64,000 nucleotides of DNA from Acidobacteriaceae bacterium TAA 166 (lineage in GTDB: Bacteria > Acidobacteriota > Terriglobia > Terriglobales > Acidobacteriaceae): the NCBI GenBank assembly GCA_000421065.1, contig ATWD01000001.1:3092001-3156000 (forward strand), given 5' to 3'. The stretch's first letter is position 1. Each line of letters begins with the position of its first letter. The translations under genes and the position numbers were made by a program. Shown here piece by piece: positions 8,313-16,976 of this stretch. Below the pieces are notes generated by a model. The model searched no databases and had not been told where the DNA came from. It saw only the letters and a list, made by a program, of their open reading frames with translations.

Positions 8313-9173
8313 TTACTCGCCTTCGGGGAAGTCGGCGCCTTCGGAGACCTTGGCCCAGGCGTCAAGGTCTTTGGTCAGGGCCGTGACCTTGGTGCGGGCG
8401 GCGTTGAGGGCGATCTTGCCGAGGACCAAGTGCAGCGGCGGGTTGGCGGACTCGACCGTCTCGACGATGGCCCTGGCGGCGCGGGCCGGGTCGCCGGGCT
8501 GCTTGCCGCTGTAGCCGCGGGTGGTCTGGGTGCGCTTGCCGCTGGTCTCGTCGTAGTCGGCGATGGTGCGCGGGGCCTCGTTGGCGGAACGGCCGGCCCA
8601 GTCGGTGCGGAAGGGGCCGGGCTCGACCAGAAGCACCTTGATGCCGAGCGGACCGACCTCCTGCGCGAGGGACTCGGACATGCCCTCCACGGCGAACTTG
8701 GTCCCGTGGTAGTAGCTGAAGGTCGGGAAGGCGGTCAGGCCTCCGATGGAGGAGACGTTGACGATGGTTCCCGAGCGGTGCTTGCGCATGCCGGGAAGGG
8801 CGGCGCGGGTGGCGGAGACCAGACCCCAGACGTTGATGTCGAACATGGCGTGGACCTGATCGAGCTCGCTCTCCTCGAAGGAGCCGAAGTAGCCGATGCC
8901 GGCGTTGTTGACCAGGACGTCGATGCGGCCGAACTTTTCTTCGGCGGCCTTGATGGCGGAGGTGACCTGCTCGGGCTGGGTGACATCGAGCTCAAGCACG
9001 AGGGCGAGATCGGGTGCTGTCTTCGCGATGTCGGCGACCTGCTCGGGCTTGCGGGCGGTGACGACGGTGGGATAGCCGAGCGAGAGGGTGTGGAGCGCGA
9101 GCTCGCGGCCGAAGCCGGTCGAGCAGCCCGTGATGAACCAGACGGGTTTCGAGGAAGTGGAGTTATCGGACAT
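8313..9173 (-). CDS. Short-chain dehydrogenase/reductase (SDR)
   Basis: A 286-residue classical SDR, cytosolic and NAD(P)-dependent. The Rossmann motif is TGCSTGFGREL (TGxxxGxG), followed by LELDVTQ, VLVNNAGIGYFG (NNAG), and the catalytic set NVSSIGG with YYHGTKFAVEG (Ser, Tyr-x3-Lys). VEPGPFRTDWAG follows the active site. The ATG at 9173 is chosen because AGGAG lies 10 bases upstream; a TTG three codons earlier is the alternative. Substrate unknown; the sequence resembles the oxidoreductases often annotated as SDR family NAM-type. Monocistronic, and repeat copy B lies upstream. Confidence 0.93.
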   Translation of the reverse strand: MSDNSTSSKPVWFITGCSTGFGRELALHTLSLGYPTVVTARKPEQVADIAKTAPDLALVLELDVTQPEQVTSAIKAAEEKFGRIDVLVNNAGIGYFGSFEESELDQVHAMFDINVWGLVSATRAALPGMRKHRSGTIVNVSSIGGLTAFPTFSYYHGTKFAVEGMSESLAQEVGPLGIKVLLVEPGPFRTDWAGRSANEAPRTIADYDETSGKRTQTTRGYSGKQPGDPARAARAIVETVESANPPLHLVLGKIALNAARTKVTALTKDLDAWAKVSEGADFPEGE

Positions 9174-9341
9174 AAGATACAAGCTCCTGCGTCGAATATC
9201 GTGATAGGGCCTGCAGCCTTCATGGATCGTAATAAAACGGCTAGTTTAGTTTTGCTGATGTTTGGATGCGGAAGTGGGCGCACCGGTCTCACCGGCTCCA
9301 TGACGCGGAGAACAATTGCCGTTCGCGTTGACCTACTTCAA

Positions 9342-9523
9342 GGCGATGGCCTGCCGGCCGGGCCCACTGCGCGTGGGGCGGTCACTTCGTGACGCGTGTC
9401 TTCCCTTCGGGGTGGGCTCCCGTTGGTCGCTTGCGAAGATCTTTGCGCCGACCACCGGGAAGCCCGCGGAGAAGGCGGTATACGCGTCACGAAGTGACCG
9501 TAGTGGGCCCGCGCGGCAGCGCC
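9342..9523 (-). repeat. Dispersed palindromic repeat, copy B (inverted)
   Basis: A full copy in the opposite orientation to copies A, C and D: the core reads GGGCTCCCGTTGGTCGCTTG, the reverse complement of the core in the others. The terminal arms GGGCCCACTGCGCGTGGGGC and AGTGGGCCCGCGCGGCAGCG are again inverted repeats, with GTCACTTCGTGAC and GTCACGAAGTGAC inside. It ends about 11 bp after the stop of the DUF4337 gene (minus strand). Confidence 0.85.
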
Positions 9524-9533
9524 TGTTCTTCAC

Positions 9534-10106
9534 CTAGTGAATAAAGTTTGCGCCGATCAGCGCATAGGCAACCGAAGCCAGACCGAGCACGACGCTCGCT
9601 CCCATGAAGAGAGGAAGCCCGACCACGACCGAGATAGAGGCCAGAACGATCGCGATCTGCAGGCCCCCGCTGGCGATCTCGAGGACATGGTCGCGGTGCG
9701 AGGCGTGATCGCGCTCGTGCTCCTGCTCGTGCGCCCTCTCGACCAACTGCTCCATGCCGTCCTTTCCAGGCTCGGACTGCATGCGTTCGGCGTTGCCGCG
9801 GGCGTCGGCGATCCGCTTCTGGATGGCGGGATCGGAGGAGTTGGGGAGGCTGGAGAGAAGGTCGGCCTCGGAGAGCAGCGCGGTGCGGCGCACGGACTTG
9901 CCCTGGTATTGCGACCAGGTGTCGCTGGCGGCGATGTGGTTGGTGAGGTACTCGGTCTGGGCGTCCTTGGAGGCGAACTCTGTGATCGAGAGCGCCGCTG
10001 CCATGATTGCGATGAGGATGGCTGCTCGCCGGTTATGGGGGTCGCTTCCGTGGCCGTGGGAGGTGTGTTCGAGATGCTCGTGGGCTTGTTCGAATCCGCC
10101 GCTCAT
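9534..10106 (-). CDS. DUF4337 family membrane protein
   Basis: A 190-residue protein of the DUF4337 type. A His-rich hydrophilic head (HEHLEHTSHGHGSDPHNRR) precedes one helix (AAILIAIMAAALSITEFAS). A long charged, probably coiled-coil middle follows (about residues 50-140, including EQLVERAHEQEHERDHASHRD). Two closing helices are GGLQIAIVLASISVVVGLPL and a Gly/Ala-rich one near the C-terminus. Function is not established for the family. The His-rich head might bind metal, but this is not tested. Monocistronic, followed at once by repeat copy B. Confidence 0.85.
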   Translation of the reverse strand: MSGGFEQAHEHLEHTSHGHGSDPHNRRAAILIAIMAAALSITEFASKDAQTEYLTNHIAASDTWSQYQGKSVRRTALLSEADLLSSLPNSSDPAIQKRIADARGNAERMQSEPGKDGMEQLVERAHEQEHERDHASHRDHVLEIASGGLQIAIVLASISVVVGLPLFMGASVVLGLASVAYALIGANFIH

Positions 10107-10307
10107 CGTTGTCTGTCCTTGTGGAAAGGTTGCGGGGGCCGGAGAGTGGACTATATCCCATCTTTGTTAGGGATGGGTTTCAGATTCTGCTGCTGATGGA
10201 AGAGCGGCAGCGTTTCGGATCACGCTGGCTGTCGATCCTCGTCTCTCCGTGAGGAGGCGATTCGCGGTTGTCTTGGTGTAATCTGGCCGGAAGCAGGACG
10301 GTGTTTT

Positions 10308-11480
10308 ATGGAACAGGGCAGGCTGAGAAGATCCGGGTGGATGCGATGGTTGCTGAGGGCAGGCGTGGTAGGGACGTTTGCGATGGCTTTGACACCGGGG
10401 GCGTGGAGCCAGGGTGCAAAGACGACGCTGCTGGTTCCTCCCGCACCGTTGCTTCCCCAGCAGGCCGGAGACTGGACTCTCCAGGCCGAGCCGATGCCTG
10501 AGCCCCCAAGCAAGGATGATGGACAGCTTCCCACGGTTCTGAAAGAGGATGGCCAGCAGAAGGTGGAGCGCGGAACGTACCGTGCCGGAGCTTCAGGACC
10601 GGCTGTGACCGTGGTGGTGCGGGAGTTTGTTGATGCCACGGGAGCACATGCGGCCTACAGCTTCCTGCAAAAGCCGGGATCGGCGTATCGCGGCGTAGGG
10701 CTGGGCGAGGAAACGAATCTGAACGGCGACCATTACCTCTTCCGGTCGGGCACGAGCCTGGTGGAGACCGAGGGTGGCCGGGGCGACAAGGTGGAGGCCC
10801 TGCTGAGCCGCATCCAGGTCGGGCTGCCGAAGGTGAGCGGGCCGAAGGGTCTGGCTCCGCTGCTGCCGACGCTGGTTCCGGCCAAGGGGCTCGAGCGGGA
10901 TTCGGTGAGGTACGCTCTGGGACCGGTGAGCTACGAGGCGATGGGAGGTGTGCTTCCGGGGGGAATCCTGGGCTTCGACAAGGCCGCCGAGGCGGTGACG
11001 GCCAAGTATGCGGGCCGGGGTAAGCTGACGATGCTGATCTATCCCACGCCGGAGATCGCAGGCGATCGTCTGCGCGCCATCGAGGCCGAGGTCCATAACC
11101 AGGGAAAGGCGGCGGGCACGGTAGTGATGCGAAGGGCCGGAACGCTGGTGATCCTAACGACGGGCGAGTGGCCGTTGGCCGAGGCCAAGGGTCTGGTGGA
11201 GGGCATTCATCCCAAGGTCGAGGTGATCTGGAACAAGCCGATGCCGGCCGAGTTCCACACCGAGGTGCGCAAGACCTACAGCCTGCTGTCGAGCATTGCT
11301 ATCTTCTCGGGCTTTGGAGCTCTGGCTGCCATCGTGCTGGGGCTGTCGCTGGGAGCGGGACGGGCTGCGGTCAGGGTTCTGCAGGGTAAGCCCGCGGCAT
11401 CGGAGCCGGAGTTTCTCCGGATCGACCTGAGCGGTCGGCCGGCCCCGATTCATGGAGAGGGACAGAGCCGGCAGCCCTGA
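10308..11480 (+). CDS. DUF6599 family exported protein
   Basis: A 390-residue protein common in Acidobacteria. A basic N-terminus and hydrophobic segment (LLRAGVVGTFAMALTPGAWSQ) act as signal. The soluble domain starts at LLPQQAGDWTLQ and contains VVREFVDATGAHAAYSFLQ and NLNGDHYLFRSGTSLVE. Near residue 325 a hydrophobic helix (IAIFSGFGALAAIVLGLSL) anchors the C-terminus. The repeated LIYPTPEIAGDRLRAIEA type segment suggests a duplicated fold. No catalytic motif is seen; the function is unknown. It stands alone, divergent from DUF4337. Confidence 0.72.
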   Translation: MEQGRLRRSGWMRWLLRAGVVGTFAMALTPGAWSQGAKTTLLVPPAPLLPQQAGDWTLQAEPMPEPPSKDDGQLPTVLKEDGQQKVERGTYRAGASGPAVTVVVREFVDATGAHAAYSFLQKPGSAYRGVGLGEETNLNGDHYLFRSGTSLVETEGGRGDKVEALLSRIQVGLPKVSGPKGLAPLLPTLVPAKGLERDSVRYALGPVSYEAMGGVLPGGILGFDKAAEAVTAKYAGRGKLTMLIYPTPEIAGDRLRAIEAEVHNQGKAAGTVVMRRAGTLVILTTGEWPLAEAKGLVEGIHPKVEVIWNKPMPAEFHTEVRKTYSLLSSIAIFSGFGALAAIVLGLSLGAGRAAVRVLQGKPAASEPEFLRIDLSGRPAPIHGEGQSRQP

Positions 11481-11586
11481 ACTGCACCGGGGGTGGTGCA
11501 GCTCAAAAGCTAATTGGCTGATTTGAGGCTATTTTTGTTAGAAGATAACCCCATAAAAGCGTATAAATGGCGAATATAGAGAGAGG

Positions 11587-11605
11587 TGTTATCTATTTGA
11601 TAACA
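11587..11605. promoter_or_regulatory. Inverted repeat TGTTATC-N5-GATAACA
   Basis: A perfect 7-bp inverted repeat with a 5-bp centre (19 bp in all), typical in size for a dimeric repressor site. It lies in the 330-bp gap after DUF6599, about 50 bp upstream of a strong -35 box. A related half-site (GATAAC) occurs again near 11542. Confidence 0.4.
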
Positions 11606-11653
11606 TCCATAACTTGCGATGCTCCAATCAGTTATGGCCGTCGGGATTAAACC

Positions 11654-11682
11654 TTGACACGTCATTTTGCCAACCATAGTAT
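11654..11682 (+). promoter_or_regulatory. Orphan sigma-70-type promoter
   Basis: Consensus -35 TTGACA (11654-11659), an ideal 17-bp spacer, and -10 TAGTAT (11677-11682, 4 of 6). It points rightward, but no plus-strand gene follows before the hairpin at 11735. Confidence 0.5.
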
Positions 11683-11688
11683 TTCGCC

Positions 11689-11770
11689 AGAAAGTTCTGA
11701 TGGCTTTGCCTCCGTTGGAACTATTCTCCCTAACAAGAGGCCGCCCTGTTGCCGGGTGGCCTCTTTTGTC
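11689..11770 (+). ncRNA. Candidate small RNA (about 80 nt)
   Basis: Inferred transcript between the orphan promoter at 11654 and the intrinsic terminator at 11735-11770. It contains no credible reading frame. The 5' part includes GCCTCCG and TCTCCC stretches that could pair with Shine-Dalgarno sequences. It resembles no RNA family known to me. The call rests only on the promoter-terminator pairing. Confidence 0.4.
11735..11770 (+). terminator. Intrinsic terminator
   Basis: Stem AAGAGGCCGCCC with GGGTGGCCTCTT (one G-T or mismatch pair), a 7-nt loop, then TTTTGTCTTT. It could end the candidate small RNA, and in reverse may assist the minus-strand gene ending at 11812. Confidence 0.75.
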
Positions 11771-11811
11771 TTTGGAGTGCTTGTCGGCCCCGCTGCTAAG
11801 CCATCCCCGTT

Positions 11812-13068
11812 TTAGATCTGGAGGCGAATCTTCATGCGGGTCAGCACCGCCGAGAGGACGAGGATTAGGGGGGTGAAGGCGATGGCGCGAAGAACGCCCG
11901 GGGTCCCCCAGGCGAGATGGGTGCGGAACCAGGTGATGCCGAGGGCCGAGAGGGCGAAGTACCAGATGTCGGGCAGAAGGTAGGTGAGCAGGGTGTTGGA
12001 GCCGGCGGAGCGGGTGAAGAAGGCCCAGCGGGTGTGATGCCGGACGTCGGCGATCCAGTAGAGAAAGATGAAGGTCAGGATGCTGATGCCGATGCTATAG
12101 AGGCACCAGGTGGGGGTAGCGCGGATCTTCGAGATGCCGAGCGGGGTGAGGATGCCTCCGGCGACCAGCGTCGCTGCCGCGAAGCCCCCGGCGAAGGCGG
12201 CTTTGGAGCGGAAGTTGGGCCACCTTAGGCTGTGAGGCCCGACGAAGATCATGGAGGTGGCGACTCCCGCCATGGAGATCGACGTGGAGGAGCCGTTGTG
12301 GAAGGGCCAGAGGTAGAGCGAGGCGTGGCCGGGCAGTGGAATGAGCTTCGCGGTGGAGAGAGCGCAGAAGAGGGTGAGGACGGCGAACCAGACGAAGGGC
12401 GCCCAGCGCCAGCGCCGGGTGGGGACGTAGAGGATGCAGGTGGTGAGATAGGCGAAGGCGAGCAGGCCGAGAATCTCCGGGTAGGCGGTTCGGATCCAGG
12501 TGACGCTGCCGTCTTTGGCGGTGTGGCGGAAGATAGCGAACATCACGGCGATCAGGAGGGCGCCGGCGATGCGGAGGGCGCGGTAGAGCGTCTGGCGGCC
12601 GTCGTTGCGGGCCCCGTTGTTCCGGGGATAGACCTGCCAGACCAGCAGAGCGCCGAGCAGCGCGAGCAGAGTCCAGACGCTGGGCCGCATATGGATAAGC
12701 GCGGGGTCGCCGCCGCCCGCGTTGGCGAGGATCAGTCCAAGCACCAGTAGCGAGAAGGAGCGCAGGAGGATGTGCATCCAGAGATGCGGCAGGGAGGGAT
12801 CTTTGCGGAGGCGTTGCTCGACGGCGAGCGGAATGGCCATGCCCAAGATGAAGAGGAAGGCGGGGAAGACCATATCGACGTAGGTCATGGCGTCGATATT
12901 GCCAGAGGCGTGATAGGTCCACCAGGGGAGACCTTTGACGCTGGCGAGGTCGTTGACGAAGACCATGACCGCCATGGTGAGGCCGCGGAAGATGTCGAGC
13001 GAGACGACGCGAGGAGCCTGAGTTGTGGGGGGGATGGTTTGGGTTCCAGGTTCTGCGAGAGTGGCCAT
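11812..13068 (-). CDS. Heparan-alpha-glucosaminide N-acetyltransferase-like (DUF5009/DUF1624) membrane protein
   Basis: A 418-residue polytopic protein. The family signature is at the N-terminus: RVVSLDIFRGLTMAVMVFVN, then TYVDMVFPAFLFILGMAIPL. About ten further helices follow, with conserved FHNGSSTSISMAGVATSMI and SNTLLTYLLPDIWYF. Related bacterial proteins (NagX-like) and human HGSNAT pass an acetyl group across the membrane to glucosamine ends. In this window it lies next to a GH18 chitinase (57 bp away, same strand), which suggests use of chitin-derived amino sugars. The enzymatic role here is inferred, not shown. Confidence 0.8.
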   Translation of the reverse strand: MATLAEPGTQTIPPTTQAPRVVSLDIFRGLTMAVMVFVNDLASVKGLPWWTYHASGNIDAMTYVDMVFPAFLFILGMAIPLAVEQRLRKDPSLPHLWMHILLRSFSLLVLGLILANAGGGDPALIHMRPSVWTLLALLGALLVWQVYPRNNGARNDGRQTLYRALRIAGALLIAVMFAIFRHTAKDGSVTWIRTAYPEILGLLAFAYLTTCILYVPTRRWRWAPFVWFAVLTLFCALSTAKLIPLPGHASLYLWPFHNGSSTSISMAGVATSMIFVGPHSLRWPNFRSKAAFAGGFAAATLVAGGILTPLGISKIRATPTWCLYSIGISILTFIFLYWIADVRHHTRWAFFTRSAGSNTLLTYLLPDIWYFALSALGITWFRTHLAWGTPGVLRAIAFTPLILVLSAVLTRMKIRLQI

Positions 13069-13124
13069 GGGCAGTAGGAGCTTTCTAGGTGTTGCTCTGA
13101 TCGGGAAAAGAGATTGAAAGAATT

Positions 13125-14315
13125 CTAGCGTCCCTCTTCGCCTGCCTTCGATGTTTCTTTTGTGTCATGGGTCTTTGGTGCCACAGGCGTCATCCCGGCA
13201 TGGACTGCTTCAAGCAGAATCCCGGTGGAGTCGTTGAAGTACTCCCAGAACATCACGCCACCCAGGCGATGTTCGTTGACGTACCTGCACTTCGCGGCGA
13301 GGGACTGGGGATCTTCGTAGGTGACGAAGATGCGCGTGTGCGGGTTGTAGAGATAGGGTGCGGAGGCTTCGGCGTCCCAGTAGCGGGAGAAGCCGGTGGC
13401 GAGCAGATTCGGCAGGTCGGGGTAGGAGAAGTGAACTCCCTTGGCGGCCTTGCCGGGCTGGAAGAGGCCGTGATTTTTGTTGGCGACCTCGCCCCAGCTT
13501 CTGCCGTAGAAGGGAACGCCGAGGACGATCTTGCGTGCGGAGACTCCGGCCTGTTCGTAGGCTTCGACCGACAGCTCGGCGGAGACGTGCTTGGGATCGG
13601 AAGGATTGTGGAAGAGCGGAGCGTCGTGTCCGGTCGAGGGTCCTCCGACGTAAAAGTCGTAGGTCATCAGGTTGATGGAGTCGACGTAGTTCTGGACCAT
13701 GGCCATCTCGGTGTGTTCTAGGAATTTGGTGAAGGCTCCGGTGGCGATGGAGGTGTAGAGGCGGCGGCCGAGGCGGGTCTGCTCGCGGTCGAGGCGCTGG
13801 CGCAGCTCGGCGAGCAGGAGGGTGAAGTTGTGCTTGTCCTCGGGACGGAAGGTATTGCCGTTGCCGGTCTGGCCGGGATACTCCCAGTCGAGGTCGATGC
13901 CGTCGAGGTGGTGGCGCTCGATGAGACGGGCGGCGCTTGCGATGAAGCGTGCGCGGGACTGCGGCGTGAGGGCCGCGTCGGAGAAGCCGCCGGACCACGT
14001 CCAGCCTCCGACCGAGACGAGGATCTTGAGGGAGGGGTTGGTGTGCTTGAGCTTATTAAGGATGGCGAGGTTCTCGGCATCGTGGGGGAATCCTTCGACG
14101 ATCTCGTCGTTCTTGATGTTGGCGAAGGCGTAGTTGATGCGGGTGAGGCGGCGGCCGTTGACCTCATCGGGCGAGAGGACGCGGTCCTGAGGGAAGACGT
14201 AGGCGATGATCTCTTTGGTCACGGGAGTTGTGGGGTTTTGTGCATGGGTGGGGAGCGCGAAGAGAGCCAGGATGGCGGCGATTGCAGAGAGAAGCGCGGG
14301 CCGAAGCGAGTGCAT
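13125..14315 (-). CDS. Secreted GH18 chitinase
   Basis: A 396-residue exported GH18 enzyme. The ATG at 14315 begins a Sec signal (LLSAIAAILALFALPTHAQ); the longer frame upstream runs through the tRNA region and is not coding. All core GH18 motifs are present: TRINYAFANI, LKILVSVGGWTWSGGFSD (SxGG), catalytic HLDGIDLDWEYPGQTGNG, SINLMTYDFYVG, KIVLGVPFYGRSW and GGVMFWEYFNDS. Compared with the 6263 enzyme, it follows the classical bacterial/fungal chitinase pattern more closely. It probably forms a transcription unit with the acetyltransferase gene downstream. Confidence 0.95.
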   Translation of the reverse strand: MHSLRPALLSAIAAILALFALPTHAQNPTTPVTKEIIAYVFPQDRVLSPDEVNGRRLTRINYAFANIKNDEIVEGFPHDAENLAILNKLKHTNPSLKILVSVGGWTWSGGFSDAALTPQSRARFIASAARLIERHHLDGIDLDWEYPGQTGNGNTFRPEDKHNFTLLLAELRQRLDREQTRLGRRLYTSIATGAFTKFLEHTEMAMVQNYVDSINLMTYDFYVGGPSTGHDAPLFHNPSDPKHVSAELSVEAYEQAGVSARKIVLGVPFYGRSWGEVANKNHGLFQPGKAAKGVHFSYPDLPNLLATGFSRYWDAEASAPYLYNPHTRIFVTYEDPQSLAAKCRYVNEHRLGGVMFWEYFNDSTGILLEAVHAGMTPVAPKTHDTKETSKAGEEGR

Positions 14316-14468
14316 GGTGCTTCTGAGAGTAACCGATTGCGCGAAAAGGGGGGGACAAGCGAATCGTTGCACCGGACGGGCATTCCCGGTAAACTTGATA
14401 GGTGCAGGAGATTCGCGTCTTCTGTTAATCTCGGACGGCGGGTGGCCGTAGCAGAGATCGTTCCAAGC

Positions 14469-14544
<76 letters not shown>

Positions 14545-14563
14545 TACTTCTCCTTCCAGAATA

Positions 14564-15991
14564 TTAACCTCGTGCTGAGAGCGGCTTGCTGATCTTTTCG
14601 AGCGACTGGCCTTCGGCTGCGACTCCCAGGGTCATCTCGGTTCCGGCGGCGATGAGCATCAGCACGGCTGCGCCCAGGTATCCGCGAAAGAGATGCGCGC
14701 GGGAGCCGGTCTGGATGAGTGCTCCGAAGAGGGCCGGCGCGGCGACGCCTCCGATGAGGGTGCCGATGGCGTAGAAGATGCTGATGGCCATGGCTCGGAC
14801 CTCGAGCGGGAAGACCTCGCTCACTGTAAGGTAGGCGGAGCTGGCGGCGGAGGAGGCGACGAAGAAGATCGCCGTCCAGCAGAGGGTCTGGGTAACGGCG
14901 GTGAGCATGTTCTCAACGAAGAGCCAGCCGGTGATGGCGAGCAGGATTCCGCTGAGAGCGTAGGTGAGCGAGATCATCTTCTTGCGTCCGACGGTGTCGA
15001 AGAGATGGCCGATCAGGATGGGGCCGAGGACGTTTCCGAGCGCGAAGGGGAAGATGTAGTAGCCGGCCTTGATGGGCGGAATGTTGTAGAAGCGCTCGAG
15101 CACGAGGGCGTAGGTGAAGAAGATGGCGTTGTAGAAGAAGGCCTGCGCCATCATCAGGGTGAGGCCCAGAACAGAGCGGGCGCGGTTCTCTCCCATCATG
15201 GCGTGCCAGACCTCGCTGAGCGGGGTGTGGGTGCGGGTGTGGATCTCGACGGCGTCTTCGTCGGGGTGAGGCAGGCGCTCGCCGGTCTGTTCGGCGACCT
15301 TGTCTTCGACGTCGCAGACGATCTTCTCGGCGGCATCGTTCTGGCCGTGGATGACGAGCCAACGCGGGCTCTCGGGGACGAAGTGGCGGAGGAAGAGGAT
15401 GCCGATGCCGAGTACGACGCCGAGTCCGAAGGCAAAGCGCCAGGCGATGTTCTCGGAGACGAGATGGCCGTTGAGCAGGACGATGGTCATCGCCGCGCCG
15501 AGGGCGGCTCCGAGCCAGTAGGTGGAGTTGATGATGAGGTCGATGCGGCCGCGGAGGCGGGCGGGAATGAGCTCGTCGATGGCGGAATTGATGGCGGCGT
15601 ATTCGCCTCCGATGCCCAGGCCGGTGATGAAGCGGAAGACGGAGTAGCTGGTGAAGTTCCAGGAGAGGGCGCTGGCGGCGGTCGCCAGAAGATAGACCAG
15701 CAGCGTGATGGTGAAGAGCTTCTTCCGGCCCAGGCGGTCGGTGGACCAGCCGAAGAAGAGGGCTCCGAGGACGGCTCCGGAGAGGTAGAAGGCCGCGGAC
15801 TGGCCGACCTCGGAGTCGGTGAGGTGCAGGGCTTGTTTGAGGACGCCGCCGAGGGTTCCGGCCAGGGTGACCTCTAGGCCGTCGAGGATCCAGGTGATGC
15901 CAAGTCCGGTGACGATAAGCCAGTGCCAGCGAGACCAGGGAAGCCGATCGAGACGCGCGGGAATGCAGGTTCGGATGACCTCTCCACTCAT
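14564..15991 (-). CDS. MFS transporter (metabolite/sugar symporter type)
   Basis: A 475-residue protein with twelve helices and a long central loop. MFS signatures: GWSTDRLGRKKLFTITLL (motif A), RFITGLGIGGEYAAINSAID (helix 5), PESPRWLVIHGQ before the central loop (typical of sugar-porter and MHS families), and in the second half GHLFDTVGRKKMISLTYALS. LTVSEVFPLEVRAMAISIFYA near helix 10 fits the same group. The central loop is long and acidic (EDKVAEQTGERLPHPDED). The ATG at 15991 starts just before the first conserved segment; an upstream ATG at 16120 would add 43 poorly compositioned residues. Substrate unknown. Confidence 0.85.
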   Translation of the reverse strand: MSGEVIRTCIPARLDRLPWSRWHWLIVTGLGITWILDGLEVTLAGTLGGVLKQALHLTDSEVGQSAAFYLSGAVLGALFFGWSTDRLGRKKLFTITLLVYLLATAASALSWNFTSYSVFRFITGLGIGGEYAAINSAIDELIPARLRGRIDLIINSTYWLGAALGAAMTIVLLNGHLVSENIAWRFAFGLGVVLGIGILFLRHFVPESPRWLVIHGQNDAAEKIVCDVEDKVAEQTGERLPHPDEDAVEIHTRTHTPLSEVWHAMMGENRARSVLGLTLMMAQAFFYNAIFFTYALVLERFYNIPPIKAGYYIFPFALGNVLGPILIGHLFDTVGRKKMISLTYALSGILLAITGWLFVENMLTAVTQTLCWTAIFFVASSAASSAYLTVSEVFPLEVRAMAISIFYAIGTLIGGVAAPALFGALIQTGSRAHLFRGYLGAAVLMLIAAGTEMTLGVAAEGQSLEKISKPLSARG

Positions 15992-16976
15992 TCTGGGTGA
16001 GATGCAGAAGAGGGAACAGAGAACGGGCTTATCTGCGGGGTCGTCTTTAGGGGTGATGGTATCGCTGTGGGCGACCACATCTCTTTGTCCCATGAGCGGA
16101 CTGGGTGGACAAGGACCCATTCGCGCAGCGTCCTTAAGCGGAAACCGTAGGGAAAGAGGAGTTATCTCCGGTTTGGAGGAGTTACGCAGAACGGTTCATG
16201 GAAATGGAATTCGATTGCTGGAGAGAAGAGGAGTAAGCGGTCGATCTCTGAAAAATTTTTCAGGATGTTCTTTTTTTGCGAGCAGGAAAAATCTTCCGAA
16301 TGCCGGGTAAGGGCGTTGCGCGCTTTCATTGAGTTAGGTCGGTATGCGGAGATTTATTCTTCCAGGCCATGGAAGAAAGGGGAGAGCATTGAACGAATTT
16401 TCATCGACGAAGGGCCTGCTTTTGCAATCAACCGGCTGTTGCCATGGGGTCTTTGCTGGTATGCTCTACCTAAATCCACACACTGTCTTTTATAGAGCAC
16501 ACAGTAGTCGCACGAAGAATGGATTGCCCTATAGAAGAATGTAACTGTGCCTGTTGTACATTCATCCTTCCCGGAACTTCCTGCCAAAGAATCAGTGTCG
16601 TCGGGCCCCTGTCCTCAGGGCTGAGGTCTCGTTTCATCCATTCGTAGCGCAGGGGGTGGTCCCTGCCGCGAGTCGTACATGAATCGTCTTCAGCCATCTC
16701 CAGGAATCGATCAAAGCGGATTCCTGGAGCGCGGGATATCTGTGTTGATATTGACCGGCCTTGAGCACCTCGCGTGCCCATCAAGGCGGCCACGTTTTGT
16801 TGTTGCGAAGGGATGAGGCCAAAGAATAAAGGCCGACGGATCTGCAGTTTTTTTACGGGAACCAGGCGATCCTGCCGAGAGCAACGCTCGAAGTGTGTCT
16901 CCTGGTTTCGGCCACATCTTCCATCGAGGGAAGCACCTCCCCCCTCCCTACTTTTTACGATTGAGGATCGATAGCA
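15992..16976. other. 985-bp gene-free leader region with several hairpins
   Basis: No frame here has coding character; all candidates have mixed composition and no ribosome site. The region holds a 16-bp palindrome CTGAAAAATTTTTCAG (16248-16263), inverted repeats GAATGTA/TACATTC (16537/16557), CCTCA-GGGC-TGAGG (near 16614) and GCAGGG-GGTGG-TCCCTGC (near 16651), the 11-bp stem at 16698-16729, and AACCAGG/CCTGGTT (near 16860/16901). The density of hairpins from 16530 to 16910, upstream of the gene at 16977, suggests a structured leader RNA or a separate non-coding RNA. It fits no riboswitch consensus that I know. Confidence 0.45.
16698..16729. other. Perfect 11-bp stem-loop
   Basis: CTCCAGGAATC (16698-16708) pairs with GATTCCTGGAG (16719-16729) over a 10-nt loop. 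No T-run follows, so it is not a classic terminator. Confidence 0.5.

Noticed and set aside
16248-16263. Palindrome CTGAAAAATTTTTCAG as a terminator
   Set aside because: The stem is A/T only apart from three end pairs and has no T-run of its own outside the palindrome; more likely chance in AT-rich DNA.
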